Positions 37,064 to 45,724 of a DNA stretch of 64,000 bases are shown here, one piece after another; within the stretch, counting starts at the first letter, position 1; every line of letters begins with the position of its first letter. The DNA lies in contig NZ_CP113942.1 in assembly GCF_029392815.1 (NCBI RefSeq), positions 1,736,001 to 1,800,000 of the forward strand, in the 5' to 3' direction. The position numbers and the translations under genes are program-made. The notes beneath the pieces were generated by a model that saw only the letters and a program-made list of their open reading frames with translations, was not told the DNA's origin and searched no databases. Origin of the DNA: Bifidobacterium sp. ESL0682 (GTDB lineage: Bacteria > Actinomycetota > Actinomycetes > Actinomycetales > Bifidobacteriaceae).

Positions 37064-38209
37064 TTATTGCTCCTTGAACTCGGCGACGGCGCCTTCGACC
37101 GCCTTGACCACGCCTTCATCGAAGACGCCTGGAACCACCCTGTCAGCCGTCGGGTGATCGATAAGGGACGCGAGCTTCTGTGCCACGCGCAGCTGCAACG
37201 GCACACTGACTTCATTGACGCCGTATTCGAGCAATCCCTTGAACAACCCGGGGAAGACGAGGATGTTGTTGACCTGATTGGCCCACTGGGACGAGCCCGT
37301 GGCCACGACCTTCGCACCGGCCGCGAACGCCTCATCGGGGTCGATTTCGGGAACCGGATTCGCCAAGGCGAAAATAATCGGCGAATCAGCCATCTTCTCG
37401 ACTTCAGAGCCATCGAGAACATGGTCGACGGAAACACCGATGAATACATCCGCATCGGCGATGACGTCATCAAGGGTCTCGCCGGGCACCATATCCACAT
37501 GAGCAGCCAGATCGCGCTGATAGCGGTTATATGAAGTGTCGCCGGGCGTGACCTCGCCGTGAATATCGACGAGAGTCTGATGACGGATGCCCGCTGCCAG
37601 CAGCAGCTTCGAAGTCGCCACACCTGCGGCTCCGACACCGTTGATGACCACACGCAGGGTCTGCAGCGGCTTGCCGACGACCTTGGCCGCGTTGATCAGG
37701 CCGGCCAGCACCACAATCGCGGTGCCTGTTTGATCGTCGTGATAAACGGGGATATCAAGCCGTTCGCGCAGCTTTTCCTCGATCTCAAAAACCTTCGGAG
37801 CAGCGATGTCTTCCAGATGGATGCCCGCGAACGATCCGGCGAAATTGGCGACGGTGTCCACGAACTCATCGGCGGAAACCTGTTCCAGCGTCATCGGAAT
37901 GGCGTCGACATCGGCAAGCTGCTTATAGAGCAACGATTTGCCTTCGACGATGGGCAACCCGCCTGCGGGGCCGATGTTGCCCAATCCCAGGACCGCCGAC
38001 CCATCGGTCACGACCGCCACAAGCTTGCCGCTGACGGTATATTTCTTCTTTGCCGAAGGATCCTTCTCGATGAGCTTCGCCAGCCCGGCCACACCGGGAG
38101 TGTACGCTTCAGCCAGCTGAGCACGACTCGTGACCGGCAATTCGCCTTGAATCCCCAGCACGCCGGTATGCCGTTCATGCAACTCAAGCACACGATTCTG
38201 ATCTACCAA
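37064..38209 (-). CDS. citM: malic-enzyme-type oxaloacetate decarboxylase
   Basis: The protein has 381 residues, of the short bacterial malic enzyme type. It starts at TTG 38209 with GGAGGAG upstream. Motifs are EAYTPGVAGLAKLIEKDP, the catalytic-region VVTDGSAVLGLGNIGPAGGLPIVEGKSLLYK, the metal-site Asp in HDDQTGTAIVVLAGL, and the nucleotide fold INGVGAAGVATSKLLL. In lactic acid bacterial cit operons the same protein acts mainly as a soluble oxaloacetate decarboxylase, giving pyruvate. First gene of the minus-strand cit operon, and divergent from citI across an AT-rich control region. Confidence 0.9.
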   Translation of the reverse strand: MVDQNRVLELHERHTGVLGIQGELPVTSRAQLAEAYTPGVAGLAKLIEKDPSAKKKYTVSGKLVAVVTDGSAVLGLGNIGPAGGLPIVEGKSLLYKQLADVDAIPMTLEQVSADEFVDTVANFAGSFAGIHLEDIAAPKVFEIEEKLRERLDIPVYHDDQTGTAIVVLAGLINAAKVVGKPLQTLRVVINGVGAAGVATSKLLLAAGIRHQTLVDIHGEVTPGDTSYNRYQRDLAAHVDMVPGETLDDVIADADVFIGVSVDHVLDGSEVEKMADSPIIFALANPVPEIDPDEAFAAGAKVVATGSSQWANQVNNILVFPGLFKGLLEYGVNEVSVPLQLRVAQKLASLIDHPTADRVVPGVFDEGVVKAVEGAVAEFKEQ

Positions 38210-38458
38210 ATTTTCCGCTCCTCCCTAGCCCTGGAACAGCACTATCCGGCCGTCCGCAATGACCATTTCCGATGACTCTCATCGTCGAGATTGATAACTT
38301 TTTCAGGGTAACAAAAACTTAAAATTCAGTAAAATTACATTGTTTATTTTTAAAAAATTAAAAAAATTATTTTACTTTCCTTAACAGATGTAAACTATAT
38401 TTGAATTTTTTAAATTTATTCATATCGCTTGAGAAACGATCGATAGAGGAAGACAACG
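38210..38458. promoter_or_regulatory. AT-rich divergent control region of citM and citI
   Basis: The 249-base spacer is strikingly A/T-rich between about 38300 and 38420, with runs such as TTTTTAAAAAATTAAAAAAA, against a GC-rich chromosome. It must contain the citM and citI promoters. In Weissella and Leuconostoc, CitI binds AT-rich operators in the same divergent position, so CitI-citrate sites are expected here. I cannot assign individual boxes with confidence. Confidence 0.65.
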
Positions 38459-39403
38459 ATGGTCACCCAAGAACTGCTCGCCAACCTGGCGCAGGACTAT
38501 TACCAAAGCAACCTGAATCTGGCCGAGCTGTCGACCAAATACAACCTCAGCCGATACCTGGTCAACAAATATCTCGATCAGGCGCGAGAAGAGGGCATCG
38601 TGACCTTCACCATCCAGTCCCCCGACGTGCGCAATCAGCAGCTCGAGCAACAGCTCGGCGAATACTTCGGCATCAAGAACCTCTACATCCTCAAGAACAG
38701 CGCCGACCCCAAGCAGAACCTGGACAACATCAACCGGTTCGCCGCACGCAAGGTGGAAAACTACATTTTGCAAAGCCACGTCATCGGCACCACTTGGGGC
38801 TCAGTGATTTACAACATCATCAACGAATTCCACGGCGGCGTGCTGGAAAACTCGGTCTTCACGCAATTCATCGGCGAAAACATGAAATACCATTCCGAGG
38901 CCGGGTCAATGCGCATGGTCGAGCGTATCGCCGACCGTTTCTCCAGCGAATACATGACGCTTGCCGGGCCTCTCTACATCATCAACGACGACACCCGCAA
39001 CGGCATGCTGAAGGAAATCGCGGCCAGCGCGACCCTCAAAATGGCGGCGCGCATGGAACTGATCCTCACCAGCCTCGGCACGCTGGATTCCATCAAATCA
39101 ATTCCCACATGGTCGAAAAACGTCGACAAGATCTTCCCTCAAGTCAATCTCGAGCAAGTCGCAGGACTCGCCTACGGACGCCCCTACGACATCTACGGCA
39201 ACTTCCTCAACCAGCACCACGACACCACTTTCGGGCTCGACCTCAACACCATCCTGCAGACGCCCATCCGCTTCGTGACGGTCAAAAGCACATTCAAGAC
39301 GCGAGCGCTGTTGGGCGCGTTGCGCGGCCACCTGTTCACCGACGTGGTCACCAACGAAATGGTGGCCCAGCGCATCATCTTCGAATTGAGAAAAGGTAGC
39401 TAG
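38459..39403 (+). CDS. citI: CitI-like SorC/DeoR-type transcriptional activator
   Basis: The protein has 314 residues. An N-terminal helix-turn-helix (NLAELSTKYNLSRYLVNKYLDQAREEGIV, about residues 19-47) is followed by a SorC-type effector domain (VIGTTWGSVIYNIINE..., AGPLYIINDDTRNGMLKEIA, GLAYGRPYDIYGNFLN). It starts after AGAGGAAG. In lactic acid bacteria CitI activates the divergent cit operon when citrate is bound; the same genomic arrangement here supports this role. Effector binding is inferred. Confidence 0.88.
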   Translation: MVTQELLANLAQDYYQSNLNLAELSTKYNLSRYLVNKYLDQAREEGIVTFTIQSPDVRNQQLEQQLGEYFGIKNLYILKNSADPKQNLDNINRFAARKVENYILQSHVIGTTWGSVIYNIINEFHGGVLENSVFTQFIGENMKYHSEAGSMRMVERIADRFSSEYMTLAGPLYIINDDTRNGMLKEIAASATLKMAARMELILTSLGTLDSIKSIPTWSKNVDKIFPQVNLEQVAGLAYGRPYDIYGNFLNQHHDTTFGLDLNTILQTPIRFVTVKSTFKTRALLGALRGHLFTDVVTNEMVAQRIIFELRKGS

Positions 39404-39553
39404 AGCAGAACACAGGTCTTCTTCCGTCCAATAACAGCACCGGTGTCTCTGGCAATACGTATCAGTGCGATGGGTACCACGGCACAAACCGTGTAAGCCA
39501 CATTTGCCAGCACCAATGTCGGCTTGCAATCCACGCCAACCAGTCATAACTGC

Positions 39554-39585
39554 GCAGATGACACGGCCATGGTTATGTCATCTGC
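39554..39585. repeat. 10-bp inverted repeat between citI and AEC gene
   Basis: GCAGATGACA (39554-39563) is perfectly repeated inverted at 39576-39585 around a 12-base loop. No T tract follows. It may be the citI transcript end or an operator for the following transporter gene. Confidence 0.5.
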
Positions 39586-39653
39586 CTATGATTACAGCGA
39601 AGAAGCCACTGCAGGCCACTCACCGCACGAGAAGAAAGAGGCGTACACCGACT

Positions 39654-40655
39654 ATGTCAGCACTGATCCAACCAGCAACGCTGCTGCTCATCATTTTGCT
39701 GGGCTATCTGTTCAAGCGAACCGGCATCTTGGGCCCCAAAGACTATCGCGTGGTGCAGGTGCTTGAGTTCGACATTGTTCTGCCGGGCGCCATCATCTAC
39801 TCCTTTGCCACAAACCCGCACCATCTCAATCTTTTGCTGCTCTCGTGTTTTTCGTTTTGTGCGGCGCTGATTCCGCCGTTGCTGATTTTCGCCGTCACGC
39901 GTCGCCGTCCGGTCGCCGACCGCGCCTTCCTGATGCTCAACGGCGGCGGATTCAACATCGGCTGCTTCTGTTTTCCGATGGTCCAGGCATTTCTGGGCCC
40001 TGCGGCGCTGATTCCCGCCGCGATGTTCGACATCGGCAATGACATCATGGTCGCTGCCGGAACGAATGTGATGACACAAAACCTGCTCCACATCGAACCG
40101 GGCAAGACTCTGGTCGAGCAACACGCAGGCGACGCGCCGACCCTGCCACGCCTCAAGGCAACCGATCCCGATGCCCGCCGTCTTCAGCGTCGCTCGCTAA
40201 TACGCAATATCATCAAGGGATTCGTCACTTCGCCAGCATTCGATACCTATATTCTGATGGTGGTACTGATGCTTTTCAACTTCCGATTCCCCGCATGGAT
40301 TGCGCAGGTTTCTCAGCCGTTCTCGGCGGCCAACGCATTCTGCTCGATGGTCATGGTCGGCATGCTGACCGATCTGCCCAGCTCGAAGCACGACTTCAAA
40401 TTCGTCGGCGAAGTCATGGCTTGGCGTGTGCCTTGCGCCATCATTTTCGCATTACTCGCTTGGTACGTTCTGCCGTTCAACGCGCTTGTCCGCGAAACCG
40501 TCGTCTTGTGCTGCCTCGCGCCGACCGCCATCTTCTCCACGATGTTCACCGACAAGGTGCTCGGCAACGCGAAACTCGCCGGCTTCATCCTCTGCGTCAC
40601 CGCTGTGGTCGGCACGATTCTGATGACCGTCGCTCACCTGCTCATTCACATGTGA
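39654..40655 (+). CDS. AEC-family transporter (auxin efflux carrier/malate permease type)
   Basis: The protein has 333 residues from ATG 39654, with AGAAAGAGG some distance upstream; upstream in-frame codons are not family-like. About ten membrane helices in two repeats, with the AEC features RTGILGPKDYRVVQVLEFDIVLPGAIIYSF at the start and NGGGFNIGCFCFPMVQAFLGP in helix 4. A hydrophilic loop of about 50 residues lies in the middle. Related proteins in lactic acid bacteria carry malate or other dicarboxylates. Its place directly behind citI suggests a second organic-acid route (malate, oxaloacetate or citrate) tied to the cluster, but the substrate is not proven. Confidence 0.85.
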   Translation: MSALIQPATLLLIILLGYLFKRTGILGPKDYRVVQVLEFDIVLPGAIIYSFATNPHHLNLLLLSCFSFCAALIPPLLIFAVTRRRPVADRAFLMLNGGGFNIGCFCFPMVQAFLGPAALIPAAMFDIGNDIMVAAGTNVMTQNLLHIEPGKTLVEQHAGDAPTLPRLKATDPDARRLQRRSLIRNIIKGFVTSPAFDTYILMVVLMLFNFRFPAWIAQVSQPFSAANAFCSMVMVGMLTDLPSSKHDFKFVGEVMAWRVPCAIIFALLAWYVLPFNALVRETVVLCCLAPTAIFSTMFTDKVLGNAKLAGFILCVTAVVGTILMTVAHLLIHM

Positions 40656-40780
40656 ATGTGCTGACCAAGTTCTTCATTCCAGCTGACTTAGAAAACGAGA
40701 AATTCACCAACTCGACCACTGAAATTACGTCGACTCGATACACGAAAATCGTCCAACTTGGGAAACGATAGTCTCAAATC

Positions 40781-41455
40781 TCAGCCGATGAGTTTCTTGA
40801 TTGCCGGAGCAAGCGCCACAAAAGCCTTATGACGGTGCGAAATCGCGTTCTTTTCCTCGGCGCTCATTTCTGCGCTGGTCAGTTTTTCACCGTCGCTGTT
40901 CAAGCGGCCGGGCTGATCATTCGGCACGAAAATGGAATCGTAGCCGAAGCCGTTCTCGCCACGAGGCTCGCGAATCACGGTGCCCCGCATCTCGCCTAGC
41001 TCAACGGTTTCCTCGGCTTTCGGCGTTGTTCCGTTCGCTCGTTCTTCACCGCAATGCTTCGGCACCACCAAAGCGGCCGCGCAATTGAAGCGAGCACCGC
41101 GTTTGCCGTCGGGGATGTCTTCAAGCTGAGCGAGCAACAAGGCATTATTGGCCTTGTCATGCCCGTGGGCGCCGGCCCAGCGCGCCGAAAGAATGCCGGG
41201 AGCGGCGCCGAGCACGTCGACGATCAATCCGCTGTCGTCCGCGAGCGCCGGCAACCCGGTTCGCTTCGCCACGTCTCGCGCCTTAATCAGCGCGTTCTCT
41301 TCGAACGTCACACCGGTTTCGACGGGATCCGGTAGGTTCATCGACCCAGCCGAAACCAGCTCGACATGTTCTGCGGCCTTGCCCAACTCAGCCTCGATGA
41401 TGGTGCGAATCTCGGGCAGCTTGCCTTCGTTATGTGTGGCGACGACGATTTTCAT
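40781..41455 (-). CDS. rdgB: XTP/dITP diphosphatase (HAM1/RdgB family)
   Basis: The protein has 224 residues. It hydrolyses non-canonical purine nucleotides such as XTP and dITP to keep them out of DNA and RNA. The substrate-binding start VVATHNEGKLPEIRTI, the central FEENALIKARDVAKRTGLPALADDSGLIVD with the catalytic Asp, and the late FGYDSIFVP...AEMSAEEKNAISHRHKA are all present. A non-conserved insertion (about residues 138-152) is seen. It follows rph by 35 bases, as in many Actinobacteria. Confidence 0.95.
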   Translation of the reverse strand: MKIVVATHNEGKLPEIRTIIEAELGKAAEHVELVSAGSMNLPDPVETGVTFEENALIKARDVAKRTGLPALADDSGLIVDVLGAAPGILSARWAGAHGHDKANNALLLAQLEDIPDGKRGARFNCAAALVVPKHCGEERANGTTPKAEETVELGEMRGTVIREPRGENGFGYDSIFVPNDQPGRLNSDGEKLTSAEMSAEEKNAISHRHKAFVALAPAIKKLIG

Positions 41456-41490
41456 AGCGTTTCCTTTTATATGATGTTGTCAGGCAGGAA

Positions 41491-42255
41491 CTAGTCCTTG
41501 GCGAGCGCCTCGTTCTGCGCGCGCTGGAGTTCCTTGTTGCCCTTTTCGGCCAGATCAAGCAGCACATTGAGTTCGTCGCGGGTGAAGGGGCGATGCTCGG
41601 CGGTGCCCTGGATCTCGATGAATTTGCCGGAACCGGTCATGGCGACGTTCATGTCGGTCATGGCCTGGCTGTCTTCGATATACGGCAGATCAAGCATCGG
41701 GGTGCCGTTGATGACGCCGACGGAAACGGCGGAAATCTGGTCTTTGATGGCCTTCTCGGCGGAACGGATGTGCTTGTGTTCCTCGGCCCAATGCAGTGCA
41801 TCGACCAGCGCGACATAAGCGCCAGTAACGGAAGCGGTACGGGTGCCGCCATCGGCCTGCAGCACGTCGCAGTCCAGCTGCACCTGGTTCTCACCCAGCG
41901 CCTTCATGTCGATGACACCACGCAGGCAACGGCCGATCAAACGGCTGATTTCCTGCGTGCGTCCACCGATCTTGCCCTTCACCGATTCACGCGGGGTGCG
42001 CTCGGAAGTGGCTCGCGGCAGCATCGCGTATTCGGCGGTGACCCAGCCCAGCCCGGAATCCTTGCGCCAGCGGGGCACGCCCGGTGCGAACGTCGCGGTG
42101 CACATCACGCGGGTGTTGCCGCACTCGATGAGCACGGAACCTTCCGGCGCATCGGTGAAATGACGGGTAATTTTGACGGGACGCAGCTCGTCGACGGCAC
42201 GTCCATCAGGACGAACGACGGTATCGGTATTCAATAAATCCTTGATTTGAGCCAT
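41491..42255 (-). CDS. rph: ribonuclease PH
   Basis: The protein has 254 residues. It is a phosphorolytic 3'-5' exoribonuclease that trims tRNA 3' ends. The family blocks are [41 protein letters not shown] with the phosphate-site Arg residues, [13 protein letters not shown], and [25 protein letters not shown]. The conserved [14 protein letters not shown] is near the end. First gene of the rph-rdgB pair on the minus strand. Confidence 0.97.
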   Translation of the reverse strand: MAQIKDLLNTDTVVRPDGRAVDELRPVKITRHFTDAPEGSVLIECGNTRVMCTATFAPGVPRWRKDSGLGWVTAEYAMLPRATSERTPRESVKGKIGGRTQEISRLIGRCLRGVIDMKALGENQVQLDCDVLQADGGTRTASVTGAYVALVDALHWAEEHKHIRSAEKAIKDQISAVSVGVINGTPMLDLPYIEDSQAMTDMNVAMTGSGKFIEIQGTAEHRPFTRDELNVLLDLAEKGNKELQRAQNEALAKD

Positions 42256-42283
42256 ACCGCCAACCTACCATCAGCCGGTCACG

Positions 42284-42922
42284 TCAGCTGCGCACAGAAC
42301 CAATCAGCGGTTTCTTCGGCAAAATACGGTCAATGACGAAGAGAACCAGGCCGAGAATCGCGAAACCGATGATGCAGAACACGATGTTGATCCACATCTG
42401 GTTCCAGCCGATTTTGCTGACGTCGATGAAGCCGTAAGGATACGGATTGCCGCCGGCCTCAGGGCCCGAATGCGGCCAAAGCTGCGCGCGAATGAGCACG
42501 AACGCCAGATAGAACGGGAAGTAGATAAGCCAGGTGAGCACATAGTGCCATTGGAAACGGCGATGAGAGTCAAAGAGAATGAAATCGATGGCTGCCATAA
42601 TCGGCACGACCTGATGCAGGATCCGGTTGGTGACGATGCCGAACACGTACTTTGCCGTAGCCGGGTCCGCTGGCGGCAACAGCGTGGCCGCAACGATGCC
42701 GGTGATCAATATATACAGTGTCAGAACACCTTTGAGCCAGGCAGGTGGCTGCTTGCCGTCGATCAGGCAGGCAATGCCGGCCCACAGCATCACCAGGCCG
42801 AGCAGGAAGTTGGTTTCATAAGTGAAGTAGACCCAATAGCTGGGTTCTCCCCAAGCCACACTCGTCCACGCAAGGCAGAGAAATGCGATGATGAGGCGAT
42901 AAATTCCGACAAAATATTTCAT
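42284..42922 (-). CDS. Pr6Pr-type integral membrane protein
   Basis: The protein has 212 residues from ATG 42922; a longer in-frame extension upstream lacks family-like sequence. Six membrane helices, with the pattern of small bacterial Pr6Pr proteins: YFTYETNFLLGLVMLWAG near residue 33, TNRILHQVVPIMAAIDFILFD near 98, and the conserved NPYPYGFIDVSKIGW near 160. The function of this family is unknown. It is adjacent to rph but ends 28 bases before it, so co-transcription is possible. Confidence 0.82.
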   Translation of the reverse strand: MKYFVGIYRLIIAFLCLAWTSVAWGEPSYWVYFTYETNFLLGLVMLWAGIACLIDGKQPPAWLKGVLTLYILITGIVAATLLPPADPATAKYVFGIVTNRILHQVVPIMAAIDFILFDSHRRFQWHYVLTWLIYFPFYLAFVLIRAQLWPHSGPEAGGNPYPYGFIDVSKIGWNQMWINIVFCIIGFAILGLVLFVIDRILPKKPLIGSVRS

Positions 42923-43151
42923 GCACGCCAGTTTATGGACAGCGTAAGAAAACATGAGGGTCCAGCAAAAAGAAAACAGCGACACCGTTGAACAGCAACG
43001 CTTCTGTTTCCCAATCATCACAGACTCGAAATCGCTTCGTAGCACCATTTCTACGCATCATCATTACTTAGTAGACTTCATTTGTTTATGGCAATAATGT
43101 CTACTTATAGTCATTATTACTATTAATCGCCGTGTCGGATTAGAATCAAGG

Positions 43152-43285
43152 TAAAAGCAACTTCACCGGGCAACCGGCGACGAAAGCCTCGCAGCCCTAT
43201 AGCTGCGCAGGCCGCTACTATCTCGTGACGCTGCGGCAATACCGCAATACTAGGGACACGAGCGATACACACCTCAGGGAGGCAT
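43152..43285 (+). promoter_or_regulatory. structured 5' leader of pncB, candidate cis-regulatory RNA
   Basis: A TAGAAT -10 box at 43141-43146 places the RNA start near 43152. The leader can form several helices: CCGG-GCAA-CCGG (43166-43177), a long hairpin (43186-43212) of CGCAGC/GCTGCG extended by GCCT/AGGC with one bulge, and a two-part stem CTCGTG/CACGAG (43222-43227 with 43257-43262) enclosing TGCGG-CAATA-CCGCA. A further GGC/GCC pairing competes with the first hairpin. CCTC (43272-43275) can pair with GAGG of the ribosome site (43279-43282). I cannot assign it to a known riboswitch class. Confidence 0.5.
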
Positions 43286-43288
43286 GTG

Positions 43289-44611
43289 ATGCTGGATTAT
43301 TCACCGGCTTTGATGACCGATATGTATGAATACACAATGCTCGACGCGGCGCTCAAGGACGGCACCGCAAATCGCAAGTGCGTCTTCGAGGTGTTCACAC
43401 GCCATCTGCCGCTCGGCCGACGCTACGGCGTGGTCGCGGGCACCGGCCGCATTCTCGACGCGCTCGAGCATTTCCATCTGAATGACGACGATCTGAAATT
43501 CCTTTCCGACCGCAAAATCGTGAGCCCTGAGACCATCAAATGGCTCGAAAACTTCAAGTTCACCGGCTCGATCAAGGGCTACCGCGAAGGCGAAATGTTC
43601 TTCCCCGACTCCCCCATTTTGGAGGTCGAAGGCACATTCGGCGAATGCACGCTGCTCGAGACGCTGCTGCTTTCCATCCTGAACTACGATTCCGCTGTCG
43701 CCTCCGCCGCCTCTCGCATGGTCAGCGCCGCAGGCGACCGGCCTTGCATGGATATGGGCGGACGCCGCACCAACGAATGGGCCGCCGTAGCCGCCGCACG
43801 CGCAGCCGTGGTCGGCGGATTCCAAGGTACCTCGAACCTTCTCGCCGCCAAGCTTTACGGCTTGAAGGCCATCGGTACTTCGGCCCACTGCTTCACCCTC
43901 GTCCATGATTCCGAGCGCGATGCCTTCGTCTCGCAGGTCAACGCGATGAGTCCGAACACGACGCTTCTGGTCGACACCTATAACATTGAAGAGGCCATCA
44001 AGACGGCCGTTGACGTGGCCGGCCCGGACCTCGGCTGCGTGCGCATCGATTCCGGCGACCTCGCAGCCCTCGCCCAGCGCGTGCGCAACCAGCTCGACGC
44101 CCTCGGCGCCAAGAACACGAAGATCACCGTGACCAACGACCTCGACGAATACGCACTGGCCGCTTTGCAGTCCGCCCCCGTCGATTCCTATGGCGTCGGC
44201 ACGATGCTCGTCACCGGTTCCGGAGCCCCGACCTGCGCGATGGTTTATAAACTCACCGAACGCGAAGGCGACAACGGCGAAATGGTGCCCGTCGCCAAGC
44301 ACTCCGAAAACAAGGCCACCGTTCCCGGCCGCAAGCTCGCATTCCGTTCCTATGAATATGGACTCGCCAACGGCGAACACATCATCTCCGGCTCCGAAGA
44401 AAAGCTCGCACAGTTCAAGCCACAGAACGGCTGGAAGGACCTGACGGTCAACTACATGGACCACGGCGAAGCCAACACGCAATATCAAGGCCACGATGCC
44501 ATCGCCAACGCTCACAACTATCACGCGGCAGCCTTGGCCGAGCTGCCCATCACCGCACAGTCGCTGATGAAGGGCGATCCGTCCATTCCCACCCAGATCG
44601 AAGTGCTCTGA
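43289..44611 (+). CDS. pncB: nicotinate phosphoribosyltransferase
   Basis: The protein has 440 residues from ATG 43289, about six bases after AGGGAGG; a GTG one codon earlier is possible. It converts nicotinate and PRPP to nicotinate mononucleotide in NAD salvage. Recognisable blocks are LMTDMYEYTMLDAAL, VFEVFTRHLPLGRRYGV, FPDSPILEVEGTFGECTLLETLLLSILN, MDMGGRRTNEWAAVAAARAA, GTSAHCFTLVHDSE and LVDTYNIEEAIKTAVDVAG...VRIDSGDLAALA. It stands alone between a structured leader and a strong terminator. Confidence 0.95.
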   Translation: MLDYSPALMTDMYEYTMLDAALKDGTANRKCVFEVFTRHLPLGRRYGVVAGTGRILDALEHFHLNDDDLKFLSDRKIVSPETIKWLENFKFTGSIKGYREGEMFFPDSPILEVEGTFGECTLLETLLLSILNYDSAVASAASRMVSAAGDRPCMDMGGRRTNEWAAVAAARAAVVGGFQGTSNLLAAKLYGLKAIGTSAHCFTLVHDSERDAFVSQVNAMSPNTTLLVDTYNIEEAIKTAVDVAGPDLGCVRIDSGDLAALAQRVRNQLDALGAKNTKITVTNDLDEYALAALQSAPVDSYGVGTMLVTGSGAPTCAMVYKLTEREGDNGEMVPVAKHSENKATVPGRKLAFRSYEYGLANGEHIISGSEEKLAQFKPQNGWKDLTVNYMDHGEANTQYQGHDAIANAHNYHAAALAELPITAQSLMKGDPSIPTQIEVL

Positions 44612-44640
44612 GCCTCCGACACTCACAAGCAACAAAAACC

Positions 44641-44684
44641 GAATGGCCGCATATATCTGATCAATCAGGAATATGCGGCCATTC
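44641..44684. terminator. terminator between pncB and DUF3039 gene
   Basis: A perfect 14-bp stem (GAATGGCCGCATAT at 44641 with 44671-44684) has a 16-base loop. The genes on both sides converge, so it probably works in both directions. Confidence 0.8.
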
Positions 44685-44720
44685 GCAAAATCAGAGCCGA
44701 AGCCCTAATCAACAAGTGAT

Positions 44721-45059
44721 TTACTTGCCAGTCATTTCCTCGTAGATGCGCTTGCAATCCGGGCAGACCGGGTAGTTTGACGGATCGTGCTTGGGCACCC
44801 AGATTTTGCCGCACAGCGCCACCACAGGCCGCCCTGTCAGCTGGGATTCGCGCATACGGTCGCGCGAAACGTAATGGGCAAAACGATCGGCGTCGCCGTC
44901 GTCACTACGCTTGGTCTCCTCATCGGTCTCAGGACGCTCAAGCACCGCCGTTCCCGCGCCCGAATCCGGATCCTGGGAGGGGTTCTCGAATCCAGCCTCG
45001 TCACGCCAACTATCAGCCTGGCCAGTCACAGCGTTCAACCTTTCCAAAAAGTCAGCCAT
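44721..45059 (-). CDS. DUF3039-family protein
   Basis: The protein has 112 residues. The C-terminal half matches the actinobacterial DUF3039 family: DRFAHYVSRDRMRESQLTGRPVVALCGKIWVPKHDPSNYPVCPDCKRIYEE, with a Cys-x2-Cys pair and an earlier Cys that could bind a metal. The N-terminal half is acidic and variable. No function is established for the family. The gene is divergent from coaD. Confidence 0.88.
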   Translation of the reverse strand: MADFLERLNAVTGQADSWRDEAGFENPSQDPDSGAGTAVLERPETDEETKRSDDGDADRFAHYVSRDRMRESQLTGRPVVALCGKIWVPKHDPSNYPVCPDCKRIYEEMTGK

Positions 45060-45223
45060 ATCGTCTCCTTAGCCAGCTATCCGGCCAATTGCGAATCATT
45101 CCAATACTGCCTACATCATAACGTTGACCGTTTACCAAGGCTCCGAATCCATAAGCCTTTCATCTCTCGGCATCACCTCGTACGCAATCGCCGAAAATCA
45201 ACATCAGGCGTTATTCTTGGGAT

Positions 45224-45724
45224 ATGACTATTGCAGTGTGCCCAGGCTCGTACGACCCAGTCACGGCAGGGCATTTAGACGTTATTGAACGCAGTGCGCG
45301 CATTTTCGAGACGGTTCACGTCGTAGTGGCTGTCAACAGCGCGAAAACCCCGATGTTTTCGGAAAATACCCGCGTAGAGGTCATCAGGCGTGCCTTGGCC
45401 AAAGACGGTTGCACCAACGTGGCCGTCACTTCGACCGACGGACTGATCACCGACTATTGCACCAAGGTCGGGGCCTCGGTCATCGTCAAAGGGCTGCGGC
45501 AGAACGGCGACTATGAGGCCGAGCTGGGCATGGCACTCGTCAACCGCAAGCTTTCCGGCGTTGAGACCATGTTCCTGCCTGCGAATCCGATTCTTGAGCA
45601 CATCTCCAGCACCATCGTCAAAGACGTGGCCCGCCACGGCGGCGATGTCACCGGCATGGTGCCCGATTGCGTGGTCGATATGCTCGCTGAGGCACTGAAA
45701 AAGAAAAGAGTCAATGATGGCTGA
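45224..45724 (+). CDS. coaD: phosphopantetheine adenylyltransferase
   Basis: The protein has 166 residues. It transfers AMP from ATP to 4'-phosphopantetheine in coenzyme A synthesis. The nucleotidyltransferase start [23 protein letters not shown] (TAGH motif), [22 protein letters not shown] and the C-terminal [26 protein letters not shown] are diagnostic. There is no ribosome site; TATTCT (45212-45217) ends seven bases before the ATG, so the mRNA is probably leaderless. First gene of a run with the coiled-coil gene, yceD, rpmF and rnc. Confidence 0.96.
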   Translation: MTIAVCPGSYDPVTAGHLDVIERSARIFETVHVVVAVNSAKTPMFSENTRVEVIRRALAKDGCTNVAVTSTDGLITDYCTKVGASVIVKGLRQNGDYEAELGMALVNRKLSGVETMFLPANPILEHISSTIVKDVARHGGDVTGMVPDCVVDMLAEALKKKRVNDG

